DNA of 64,000 bases, taken from Salinibius halmophilus. Lineage in GTDB: Bacteria > Pseudomonadota > Gammaproteobacteria > Pseudomonadales > Natronospirillaceae. Both the position numbers and the translations under genes were made by a program. The notes beneath the pieces were generated by a model. The model saw nothing but the letters and a program-made list of their open reading frames with translations. It had not been told where the DNA came from and did not search any database. The stretch is taken from assembly GCF_003577475.1 (NCBI RefSeq), contig NZ_QPEP01000012.1, forward strand, positions 1 to 64,000. The letters are read 5' to 3'. The first letter of the stretch is position 1. Each line of letters begins with the position of its first letter. Below are positions 44,179 to 52,029 of the stretch, one piece after another.

Positions 44179-44817
44179 TCAGGGTCTAAGGCTAGCAGTG
44201 ACCACTGCCCGCTGTCTGCGACTGACGCTTAACTGGATGTTCTGGTGTGCCAGTATGATGCGATCACCACTAAACTCGAGCACTTGTTGCGGGTTGATTA
44301 AAGTGGATCGGCTGATTCTTAACCATTTGTTGGCGTGTAGCGCTTCTAATTCTTGTAGCGAGCAGTTCATCGGCTTTTCACCACTTTTGCTGACCACAAA
44401 TGTTTGCTTATTTTGGGCGTAGGCATAGAGCACGTTTTGCCAAGCAAGCTGCCAGATGCCACCAATACTAGGTAATCGCAGTACGTCTTGCGTTACGGGC
44501 ACACGCGCTAGTGCTTCTTGCAGGCGGTGTTGCCTTATTGGTTTGGTTAAATAATGCAGTGCCCCTTGGTTAAATGCGTCGAGGGCATATTGCTCATGGG
44601 CCGTGCAAAAGATCACCGGGCAGGCTAACTGGTTAGAAAGCTGCAAGCCGTTAATGCCAGGCATCTCTATATCAATCAGCGCTACGTCTGCTGTTTCGCA
44701 ATGTGATTTGGCGTCCTCTGCGTTGGCAGCAACGATTGCTTGGTGGCCCATGGTTGTCACCATCTCGGCTAAGCGGCTACTAGCAAGTGGCTCATCATCA
44801 AGAATCACGATCTGCAT
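44179..44817 (-). CDS. algR: AlgR/LytR-type response regulator
   Basis: 212 residues. A receiver domain has the acidic pocket LDDE and phospho-acceptor D49 in LIDIEMPG. A C-terminal LytTR DNA-binding domain includes KWLRISRSTLINPQQVLEF. Overlapping the preceding kinase by 20 bases, it is the cognate regulator. By synteny (next to argH) it corresponds to pseudomonad AlgR, which governs surface polysaccharide and pili, but the target genes here cannot be read. Confidence 0.85.
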   Translation of the reverse strand: MQIVILDDEPLASSRLAEMVTTMGHQAIVAANAEDAKSHCETADVALIDIEMPGINGLQLSNQLACPVIFCTAHEQYALDAFNQGALHYLTKPIRQHRLQEALARVPVTQDVLRLPSIGGIWQLAWQNVLYAYAQNKQTFVVSKSGEKPMNCSLQELEALHANKWLRISRSTLINPQQVLEFSGDRIILAHQNIQLSVSRRQRAVVTASLRP

Positions 44818-45781
44818 TGTTTTTCCTTATGATTAAACTAACTAGGTAAGCATTGTTGTGGACACTTCTTATTACGCGGCTTTCTTCGCCAAAAGCCAGC
44901 TTCAAGCGTGCTTCGGTGATCGGCAGCGCAATGCCTAGCCCGCCTGTTTTACTGCCATCATGAACTGGGTTTTGAACGCTAATGCGCCAGTAGTCAGCTT
45001 CCGATTTAATGGTAAGTCGAACCTCGCCCCCATTTGTTAGGGGGGCAATGCCATGTTTAACGGCATTTTCAACCAGAGGTTGCAGCAGCATCACGGGAAC
45101 ATCCAATTTAGGTTGCTGCTGGACGTCGCAGGTAAAGGTTAGTCGTTCACCTAAACGCAGTTGTTCAAGAAATATATAGTCTTCGATGAGTGCTAGCTCA
45201 TCATTAAATGAATGCGTTGCATTGTCTTGTTTAAGGCTAGCCCGAAACATCTCGGCCAGTGCTAATACTGCTTCTTCGGTTTTTGTACTTTTCGTTGCAG
45301 CTAGGCTCGCTATAGAGTTGAGGGTATTAAACAGAAAATGTGGGTTGATTCTGGCGCTGAGTGCCTGTGCCTGCGCTTTTGCTGCGAGCTGAGTCAGCCT
45401 TGTCGCGTGCTTATGTTGATACAGCGAGTAGCTTGTTGCGGCGCTGATAATAATTGCCGCACCAAAGGTTGCACTAGAAAAAGGCTGGAACTCAATGGCA
45501 ATACTAAATAGCTGGATTGCCAATGCGCTCAGTATGCTTATTAGCCATACTAAAATGGCTTGCACAGGCAATGCTAAGGTCTTTAGCAATGGTTGCAGTG
45601 GTGCCACACCTGCTAGCGTTAGCAAGATGTGCCATTGAATGACAAATGACAGCACGGCAAACATGTCCCAATGCAGGCCGCTTATGATTAAAGTCAGCAC
45701 AAGTGCAAGCAGCTCACCGGCAATAATAGCGATGAGCACGACCTTGCTCTGTTTGGCGTTTAAAAGTAGAGACTGCTGCAA
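44798..45781 (-). CDS. algZ: AlgZ/FimS-type sensor histidine kinase
   Basis: 327 residues. Four or so membrane helices in the first 130 residues are followed by the LytS-type kinase core SARINPHFLFNTLNSIASLA with His in NPHFLFN, and an ATP-binding part (VMLLQPLVENAVKHGI and GGLGIALPITEARL). It phosphorylates the overlapping AlgR. In Pseudomonas the pair is divergent from argH with hemCD downstream; here the pair runs co-directionally into argH. Confidence 0.82.
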   Translation of the reverse strand: MQQSLLLNAKQSKVVLIAIIAGELLALVLTLIISGLHWDMFAVLSFVIQWHILLTLAGVAPLQPLLKTLALPVQAILVWLISILSALAIQLFSIAIEFQPFSSATFGAAIIISAATSYSLYQHKHATRLTQLAAKAQAQALSARINPHFLFNTLNSIASLAATKSTKTEEAVLALAEMFRASLKQDNATHSFNDELALIEDYIFLEQLRLGERLTFTCDVQQQPKLDVPVMLLQPLVENAVKHGIAPLTNGGEVRLTIKSEADYWRISVQNPVHDGSKTGGLGIALPITEARLKLAFGEESRVIRSVHNNAYLVSLIIRKNNADRDS

Positions 45782-45856
45782 TCCGGCTTTCCTGTTTCAC
45801 TTCAACGCTATCATGCCGCAATGCTAGGTAGTTTCAATATGGCGATTTGTTATCTG

Positions 45857-46396
45857 CTAGTTCGGCTCGGCAAACTGGTAAACAAGTTCTAGTTGCGCGA
45901 TAAGTATCTCAAGTGTGACATGCGTATCCATAAGGTCTGTTACGGTAAGTACGCCTTCCCCATAAGTGAGGTAGCCATGTTGGCTGATGAGTGGCCTGAT
46001 GGCGGTGAATATGGCTACGCCATACCTTGGATCTATGTAGTAGGTTCTTTGTACTGGATCGGGCTGGCGCAAAAAGGTTTCGATGATTGACTGGTAATGC
46101 TCTTCATGCGCACCCTCTAACTGATTAAGCACTAGGCTGATGTCGCTAAACTCTGTTGCGGTCGCTTGTACAATGAGCCAGTGACCGTCGAAGCTAACCG
46201 TTAAGTATCTATCTTTTGCTAAGTAGGGTTTCAGCATGGCGCTCGTTGAACGGGCCAAGGGTTCAGTGAAGGTGCAAATATAGAGGTCGTTGCGCTGGGA
46301 AGTGTTGAATGGCCCTTGGCACAACATGGCAAAGCTGCCTGAAGAGGTTGCCAGAACGAGGATTAACAGTGTTAAGCGAGCGAGTGATCGGCCCAT
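45857..46396 (-). CDS. Secreted protein with two secretin-like short domains
   Basis: 179 residues with a signal peptide (LARLTLLILVLATSSGSFA). Two segments have the look of secretin N1/NolW repeats: LKPYLAKDRYLTVSFDGHWL..., ending in ...LVLNQLE, and IRPLISQHGYLTYGEGVLTV ending in LIAQLELVYQF. No secretin barrel follows, so it is not a channel itself. The start at 46396 follows GGGAG by eight bases. Divergent from the similar protein at 46662. Perhaps periplasmic; function unknown. Confidence 0.6.
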   Translation of the reverse strand: MGRSLARLTLLILVLATSSGSFAMLCQGPFNTSQRNDLYICTFTEPLARSTSAMLKPYLAKDRYLTVSFDGHWLIVQATATEFSDISLVLNQLEGAHEEHYQSIIETFLRQPDPVQRTYYIDPRYGVAIFTAIRPLISQHGYLTYGEGVLTVTDLMDTHVTLEILIAQLELVYQFAEPN

Positions 46397-46661
46397 ACAT
46401 TCACTCCCAAATTGCTTTCTAGGTGTAGTCTTAAAGTTAGTCGCTTTTGCAGTGGTCGCTAGCAAAAGCCTATGAACATTTAATGACAAGCGATACAAGG
46501 GTATGAGCGACATATTATTGTCATATATTTGACTATAAGTTGTGTAAAATTGAATCTACCAGTGTTAGAAGTGACCAAAAGTAAAAAAACTACCCTTTGA
46601 GTGAGTAGGCAATTGAGCAATTGGTTGGTAATTTTGCCGTAATGATCTCAGGGAGTAGTCT

Positions 46662-47216
46662 ATGAAGCGGGTAACCTCAGTTATTACTCTAGCTTTTTTG
46701 TTTGCCACATCTGCAGTGCGTGCCGATGTGCGTTTTCTAATTGATGAGTCGTTGGAGCAGAGCCGGGGGTCCGTTCACACCTACATGCTTGAAACGGACG
46801 CATTGATACCTTCGCAATGGAAGTCTTTGTTGACTCAGCAATGCTGTATTGTATCTGAAGTGTTTGGCACCAATAAGGTAATTGTTACCGCTAGCCCAGA
46901 GTTGTTAGGGCAGTTTCGCAGTGATATCGAGGAGTTGGAAGCCTTGGCCGAGTCGTCGGGTGATGTTGCTGGTCGAGTGCAAAGTTTGTCTAACTACTAC
47001 CGCAATGCTGTCGCCATTGATATCACGCCGCAGGCGAGTGAAAGTATATCTTTCACAGTAACTGACTCTCGTATCAATATGGTCGCGATCAACGCCGTGT
47101 TAATGCACTTTCCTCAGGCAACGATGACGACTAACCAAGAAGGCGTTAAAGAAATTGCCTGTATGGCAATAAATGAGCGTCAAATACGCCAGCTATTGGC
47201 GGCTTCGGCACGATAA
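46662..47216 (+). CDS. Secreted protein with one secretin-like short domain
   Basis: 184 residues with a signal peptide (VTSVITLAFLFATSAVRA) and GGGAG seven bases before the ATG. The segment WKSLLTQQCCIVSEVFGTNK continuing to VIVTASPELL and a DIEELE helix resembles the secretin short-domain pattern and the paralogous region of the divergent neighbour. Two adjacent cysteines (QQCC) may form a disulphide. No family is recognised. A Rho-independent terminator follows. Confidence 0.55.
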   Translation: MKRVTSVITLAFLFATSAVRADVRFLIDESLEQSRGSVHTYMLETDALIPSQWKSLLTQQCCIVSEVFGTNKVIVTASPELLGQFRSDIEELEALAESSGDVAGRVQSLSNYYRNAVAIDITPQASESISFTVTDSRINMVAINAVLMHFPQATMTTNQEGVKEIACMAINERQIRQLLAASAR

Positions 47217-47231
47217 TTTTTTAGGTATTTT

Positions 47232-47260
47232 AAAGCCCGTAATATGAGCGGGTTTTTTTT
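47232..47260 (+). terminator. Intrinsic terminator
   Basis: AAGCCCG pairs with CGGGTTT and runs into eight T, 16 bases past the stop of the secreted protein gene. It isolates that gene from the polyketide operon. Confidence 0.8.
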
Positions 47261-47697
47261 GATAGTTCGTCTAACGCTGTTATGTCGAGAGAGATATTTT
47301 TCTGAAACTTGATGCTTAATGAAACTGTTGGGTTTTAGATTGGTATTGGGAACGTTTTCGGTCACTTGGCTCGCCTAATTTACAGGTCAATGAACTTCGA
47401 TAGTGCTTTTTGTTCTACTCTTATTGCCTTTTATATTAGTATTGGTATTTTAAAGGTATCGTAAATATAATTTACTTTTCTTTTTCCTTTGGTACTATGA
47501 CTGCGCTAAAAATCCTAGTGACTTGCGCCGATGGTTTTTTTAGTCTACGTGCAATTTTCTGAAACATTTTATAGGTACCTTAGCGACTAGCTATTGCGCT
47601 CAGGTATTTAGTGGGCACGTATTTGAATCAACTCTCGCAAGGGATGCTCGAAGGTTGATGCTGACAACTTAGTAGTGACAGAGTAAAAGGAAGCCAT
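47261..47697 (+). promoter_or_regulatory. AT-rich leader region of the aryl polyene-like operon
   Basis: About 440 bases without a supported gene. It is clearly more AT-rich than its surroundings, and AAAAGGAAG sits just before the ATG at 47698. It must hold the promoter of the nine-gene operon, but I cannot fix -10/-35 elements with confidence. A 21-codon ORF at 47497-47562 has no ribosome site. Confidence 0.5.
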
Positions 47698-48432
47698 ATG
47701 AAATTGGATCTTAGGATCGACCATCTAACATTCCGAGCCCCTTGGGTCGATGAAGACGCTGACCTAACGGCTGATCTATTTACCAAACCGGATTTAAAGG
47801 CATCTTTAAGTAAGCCGAAAGGCAAGGCTGCACCTATGGGAACGCGCCGACGCATGACACCTGTGTCGAAAATGGTGATTGATGCGGCGCTAAATGATGA
47901 ATTTCCCGTTGATGAAATGGACTACGGTGTGTTTAGTTCACGCCATGGCGAGGCCACGCAAAAAGCAACGCTGGCCGAAAATGTACTGTACCGCGAGCCT
48001 ATTTCGCCAACCATCTTTTCACAGTCAGTGCACAATACGTCGGCGGGATTGTTCAGTATTTTCCGCAAGTGCCGCAAGCCAACAACGTCTATTGCTGCTG
48101 GGAAACAAACCCTGTCAACCGCGCTGCTTGAGTCGCATGCATACCTAGCCGATCACCCAAATGCCAAAGTAATGGTGGTCGCGTTTGACGAAATGCTGCA
48201 ACCAGCACTGAACATCGATAAGGATTGCGGTGAAACCAGTGCGACCTATGCGTTGGCAATGATGGTAAGTCGAGATAACCCTAACTTATCGGTGCAGCTT
48301 AACGCCGAAGGCGAAGCGAATGATTTCGAGTTGCCGGAGACGCTACAGTTTCTACGTTGGTGGCTAGCTTCACCAACAGATTCTTTGGTAACGCCAGGGC
48401 AAAATTCTCTTGTCGCATGGCAAGCCGTTTAA
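47698..48432 (+). CDS. Chain-length-factor-like half ketosynthase
   Basis: 244 residues resembling the N-terminal-half ketoacyl synthase family (ketoacyl-synt_2) annotated as chain length factor at the head of aryl polyene loci. Conserved parts are MDYGVFSSRHGEATQKA, SPTIFSQSVHNTSAGLFSI and SIAAGKQTLSTALLES. The nucleophile position has no Cys (SVHNTSAG) and the C-terminal half with the two His is missing, so it cannot condense alone. By analogy with KS-CLF pairs it may bind the full ketosynthase and set polyene length. First gene of the operon, with AAAAGGAAG before the ATG. Confidence 0.75.
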   Translation: MKLDLRIDHLTFRAPWVDEDADLTADLFTKPDLKASLSKPKGKAAPMGTRRRMTPVSKMVIDAALNDEFPVDEMDYGVFSSRHGEATQKATLAENVLYREPISPTIFSQSVHNTSAGLFSIFRKCRKPTTSIAAGKQTLSTALLESHAYLADHPNAKVMVVAFDEMLQPALNIDKDCGETSATYALAMMVSRDNPNLSVQLNAEGEANDFELPETLQFLRWWLASPTDSLVTPGQNSLVAWQAV

Positions 48433-48461
48433 CATCAAAACATCCTTGTAGGGACATTAAA

Positions 48462-48713
48462 ATGGAAAAGCTAATCGCAGAAGTTAAAGACCTAATCATC
48501 GAAACACTGAATCTTGAAGATGTTAGTGCAGATGAAATCGGCAACGAAGACCCGCTTTTTGACGAGGGTTTGGGCCTAGATTCAATTGACGCACTAGAAA
48601 TTGGTGTGGCGATCAAAAAATCATATGGCGTTGAGTTGAAAGGTGAAGACACAGATACGCACTTCGCGTCTGTTACAGCCTTGGCTCAGTTCATCGAATC
48701 ACGTCGCGCTTAA
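48462..48713 (+). CDS. Acyl carrier protein
   Basis: 83 residues. The phosphopantetheine site is S41 in DEGLGLDSIDALEIG, and the charge pattern is that of type II ACPs. Acyl intermediates of the pathway would be carried on this thiol arm. The start at 48462 has AGGGA upstream; a longer in-frame extension overlapping the previous gene is rejected. Only one ACP gene is present, while standard aryl polyene loci have two. Confidence 0.88.
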   Translation: MEKLIAEVKDLIIETLNLEDVSADEIGNEDPLFDEGLGLDSIDALEIGVAIKKSYGVELKGEDTDTHFASVTALAQFIESRRA

Positions 48714-48747
48714 TTGCGCCCCAAGGAAACTTAAGCTGGGAACTAGG

Positions 48748-50055
48748 ATGTTTAAATTCTCCAGCCAATATCAGGTGTGCGAGTCGCTATTGGACGGCAC
48801 ACCAACGTTTTGGCCTGAAACGCAAAGTTATATTGCTGCACAGATTTCTTGGTTGCAGGAAGTGGAAGGTGATCGAATCGCCTTGTGCTTTGATGACACC
48901 TATGAATTTTTGGTAGCGCTATTGGCGACATTGGCCGTGGGTAAAACGCCTGTGCTGTTGCCAAACAACTTGTTAGGCACTTTGCGTGACTTGTCTGCTG
49001 AATATCAGCAAGTGCTTACAGATGATGCAGGTCTTGTTTCGGCATGCGGTGGTGCATTGTTGCAACCTAGCGCCGGTGACAGTACTTGGCAGATGCCAGA
49101 GCTAACACCGGAGCAAACATTAGTGTTGTTTACTTCCGGCTCTACTGGTTTGCCAAAATGTATCATCAAGCCTTTAGCGCACATCCATGCAGAAGTAAGT
49201 GACTTGACGGAAGTGTTTGCCGAGGTTGCTCAGGATACGGTTGCTGCGGCGTCGGTATCCCATCAGCATCTTTATGGTTTGCTGTTTAAGGTATTTTGGT
49301 CGCTCTATGATCAGCGCCCATTCCTTCGCCAACAAATCCGATTCCCTGAGGCATTGCCAGATGGTAAGCGCCTCATATTTATAACGAGCCCAGCATTGCT
49401 TAGTCGTATGGATGATGTCGACTTGCCAAATGTGAACGTGAGTGCAGTGTTTTCATCTGGTGGGCCGCTAAGTTATGACGCAGCTGTCAGTAGTCACAAT
49501 ATTTTAAGTCACTATCCATTCGAAGTGTTTGGAAGTACTGAAACCGGTGGGATTGCCCTGCGCCAACAACGCAATGGTAATCAATGGTGGACACCCTTGC
49601 CACAAGTTAGGGTGCAAGCCGATGCCGACCAGCGGATCCTGTTAATGTCACCTTATTGTGGCGCCGATACCTGGCAGCAAGGGGATGACTTAATTGAGCT
49701 TAACCAAATTGGCCAATTCATGCTCAAGGGCAGAGTGGACCGCATTATCAAGCTTGAAGAAAAGCGCATTTCGATCACGCAAGTGGAACGATTAATTGGT
49801 GAAGCAGTTAATGGATTGCCACTAAAGGTGATAGATATTGATGTGTCTGGCCGCAAGCAGCTAGGGGTAGTCATTGCCGGCAATGAATCGACTTTGCCGA
49901 TGAAGACTAGCGCTATTCGAGCCTTGCTAGCAGACCATGTAGAGCGAATAGCGGTGCCAAGGCGCTGGCGATTTGTCGACGAATTACCAATCAATGCGCA
50001 AGGCAAGGTGGCTTATGACCAGTTGCGTGCGCTATTCGAGGAGGTGACAGCATGA
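48748..50055 (+). CDS. AMP-dependent acyl-ACP ligase
   Basis: 435 residues, shorter than most ANL ligases. The nucleotide loop is VLFTSGSTGLPK (near 127-137), the late motif is GRVDRIIKLEEKRIS, and the C-terminal catalytic lysine is in PINAQGKVAYDQL (K420). In aryl polyene pathways such enzymes activate an aromatic acid and load it onto ACP. With an aromatic ammonia-lyase in the same operon, a cinnamate-type acid is the likely substrate. The start at 48748 is chosen because the upstream extension overlaps the ACP gene. Confidence 0.85.
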   Translation: MFKFSSQYQVCESLLDGTPTFWPETQSYIAAQISWLQEVEGDRIALCFDDTYEFLVALLATLAVGKTPVLLPNNLLGTLRDLSAEYQQVLTDDAGLVSACGGALLQPSAGDSTWQMPELTPEQTLVLFTSGSTGLPKCIIKPLAHIHAEVSDLTEVFAEVAQDTVAAASVSHQHLYGLLFKVFWSLYDQRPFLRQQIRFPEALPDGKRLIFITSPALLSRMDDVDLPNVNVSAVFSSGGPLSYDAAVSSHNILSHYPFEVFGSTETGGIALRQQRNGNQWWTPLPQVRVQADADQRILLMSPYCGADTWQQGDDLIELNQIGQFMLKGRVDRIIKLEEKRISITQVERLIGEAVNGLPLKVIDIDVSGRKQLGVVIAGNESTLPMKTSAIRALLADHVERIAVPRRWRFVDELPINAQGKVAYDQLRALFEEVTA

Positions 50056-50384
50056 GTGATACGCCTATTGTTATTGCTCGTGAGCAGCTTGCAGAAGATA
50101 CCGCGCAGTGGCGCTTAAGGGTGCCAAGCGACTGTAAGTTTTTTAATGGCCATTTCGACGGCAATCCAATTTTACCTGGCGTAACCCAGGTGCATTGGGC
50201 GGTTGCTTTTGCAAGTGAGCTACAGGTAGGCGAGTTTACTGGTCTGCCACAAGTGAAGTTTATGCAGCCAATTCTTCCAGAAGCCGAGATCAGTTTGCGA
50301 ATCAAACATCTGGGTAAAAAACTGCAATTTGAATACTTTGACGACGCTAACACGTATAGCGCCGGTACGGTAACTGTCTGTTAA
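50052..50384 (+). CDS. Thioester dehydratase (FabZ-like hotdog)
   Basis: 110 residues with a single hotdog fold and the FabZ-like motif FFNGHFDGNPILPGV (His34). In aryl polyene loci the equivalent gene (ApeI type) pairs with a second hotdog protein to dehydrate beta-hydroxyacyl-ACP. Overlaps the ligase gene by four bases (ATGA). The partner hotdog gene is at 53212. Confidence 0.82.
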   Translation: MSDTPIVIAREQLAEDTAQWRLRVPSDCKFFNGHFDGNPILPGVTQVHWAVAFASELQVGEFTGLPQVKFMQPILPEAEISLRIKHLGKKLQFEYFDDANTYSAGTVTVC

Positions 50385-50408
50385 TCATTAACATAGAAGG
50401 AACTTCTA

Positions 50409-51974
50409 ATGGCGATCACCATTGGATCAAATCACATCACGATTGAAGACGTAACCAATGTTGCGTTGAACAACGAGAAAATTGAACTAAGCAAGGATCC
50501 TGCATTCCAAGGCCGAATCAAAAAGGGCATGGAATTCTTGGACAGCTTGCTTGAAGAAGACGGCGTTATCTATGGCGTGACGACAGGTTACGGCGACTCG
50601 GTAACCCGCGGCGTGCCGCGTGAGCTTGTACCGGAACTACCGGTTCACCTAACGCGTTTCCACGGCTGTGGTTTAGGTGCCTACTTCGACCGTGAAGCTG
50701 GCCGTGCCATCATGGCAACGCGTTTAGTATCGCTTTGCAAAGGTTTCTCTGGTGTGAGCCCAGCGCTTTTAGAGCAGCTTGAGTTCTACCTAAATAACGA
50801 CATCACTTCAGTGATTCCTGAAGAAGGTTCAGTGGGTGCATCAGGTGACCTAACGCCGCTTTCTTACGTTGCAGCGAACCTAATTGGTGAGCGTGATGTT
50901 TACCACAAAGGTGAAAAGATCAGCGCTGCGCAAGCACTAGAATTACACAACCGCGCACCAATCAAACTACGCCCGAAAGAAGGCCTAGCAATGATGAACG
51001 GTACAGCAGCGATGACTGGTGTAGCGTGTCTAGCATACAAGCGTGCTGAGTATTTAATTGAACTGGCAACGCGTACAACTTCTTTGGCGTCTATCGCGCT
51101 GAAAGGTAATAGCTTCCACTTTGATGAGCACCTGTTCAAAGCTAAGCCGCACGCCGGCCAGCAGCAGATTGCTGAATGGATCCGTGGCGACCTAGAGCAT
51201 GAATTGAAGCAGAAGAACTCTGACCGTCTACAAGACCGTTACTCAGTTCGTTGTGCACCACACATCATTGGTGTGTTGGCTGATGCGATGCCATTGTTCC
51301 GCCAAACAATCGAAAACGAATTGAACTCGGCAAACGACAACCCGCTTATCGACGTTGATGGTGAGCGCGTTCTGCACGGCGGTCACTTCTACGGTGGTCA
51401 CATTGCGTTCGTGATGGATTCAATGAAAACATTGATTGCTAACGTTGCTGACCTACTAGACCGTCAGATGGCATTGTTGATGGATGTGAAGTTCAACAAT
51501 GGTCTGCCGCCAAACTTGTCTGGTGCTAAAGATGGCCGTAAGCAAATCAACCACGGCTTTAAAGCGACTCAGATTGGTGTGTCTGCTTGGACTGCAGAAG
51601 CGCTTAAGCATACTATGCCGGCGTCTGTGTTCTCTCGTTCAACTGAATGTCACAACCAAGATAAAGTATCTATGGGTACCATCGCGGCACGTGACTGCAT
51701 GCGTATTCTTCAGCTAACAGAGCAAGTGCAGGCAGCGCTATTGTTCGCCACAAACCAAGGTATTCGTCTGCGTATTGAGCAGGGTGAGTTGTCTTGGGAC
51801 AACCTGACGCCAGGCGTTAAAAAGTTTGTTGAGACCATCAGCGAACACTTTGAGCTACTCACTGAAGACCGCCCTCTTGAGCATGAACTGCGCGCTATGA
51901 TTCGCCGCATTCAAACGCAAGAGTTCGATTTGTACACAGAGCGTGCAACGCAAGCAGAAGCGCAAACTGCTTAA
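50409..51974 (+). CDS. MIO-type aromatic amino acid ammonia-lyase
   Basis: 521 residues. The MIO cofactor tripeptide A144-S145-G146 is in GSVGASGDLTPLSYVA. Other conserved parts are Tyr61 (TTGYGDSV), NSANDNPLID, and RYSVRCAPHIIG. The sites that set specificity are Phe84-His85 in LTRFHGCG, and H415-N416-Q417-D418 (ECHNQDKVSMG). HALs have Glu where Q417 stands, while PAL/TAL have Gln, so an aromatic substrate (Phe or Tyr) is favoured over His. That rests on remembered alignments. No other hut genes are near. Codons are strongly biased (mostly CGT/CGC for Arg), suggesting high expression. A hairpin follows the stop. Confidence 0.88.
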   Translation: MAITIGSNHITIEDVTNVALNNEKIELSKDPAFQGRIKKGMEFLDSLLEEDGVIYGVTTGYGDSVTRGVPRELVPELPVHLTRFHGCGLGAYFDREAGRAIMATRLVSLCKGFSGVSPALLEQLEFYLNNDITSVIPEEGSVGASGDLTPLSYVAANLIGERDVYHKGEKISAAQALELHNRAPIKLRPKEGLAMMNGTAAMTGVACLAYKRAEYLIELATRTTSLASIALKGNSFHFDEHLFKAKPHAGQQQIAEWIRGDLEHELKQKNSDRLQDRYSVRCAPHIIGVLADAMPLFRQTIENELNSANDNPLIDVDGERVLHGGHFYGGHIAFVMDSMKTLIANVADLLDRQMALLMDVKFNNGLPPNLSGAKDGRKQINHGFKATQIGVSAWTAEALKHTMPASVFSRSTECHNQDKVSMGTIAARDCMRILQLTEQVQAALLFATNQGIRLRIEQGELSWDNLTPGVKKFVETISEHFELLTEDRPLEHELRAMIRRIQTQEFDLYTERATQAEAQTA

Positions 51975-51989
51975 TCAGTGTGTCACAAA

Positions 51990-52010
51990 AGGCGAGGGGG
52001 TCCCTCGCCT
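51990..52010 (+). promoter_or_regulatory. Intra-operon hairpin after the ammonia-lyase gene
   Basis: A perfect nine-base stem (AGGCGAGGG with CCCTCGCCT) and a three-base loop lie in the 55-base gap before the ketosynthase gene. No U-run follows, so it is more likely an mRNA stabiliser or partial pause than a terminator. Confidence 0.55.
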
Positions 52011-52029
52011 AGTTTGAGGTGTAAAGGCT

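Noticed and set aside
47497-47562. 21-codon ORF (MTALKILVTCADGFFSLRAI...) as a leader peptide of the polyketide operon
   Set aside because: No ribosome site precedes it and no paired terminator/antiterminator structure is visible after it.
50409-51974. Ammonia-lyase as hutH for histidine breakdown
   Set aside because: No hutU, hutI, hutG or hutC genes are nearby, the Glu expected in HAL is Gln417, and the gene sits tightly inside a polyketide-type operon.
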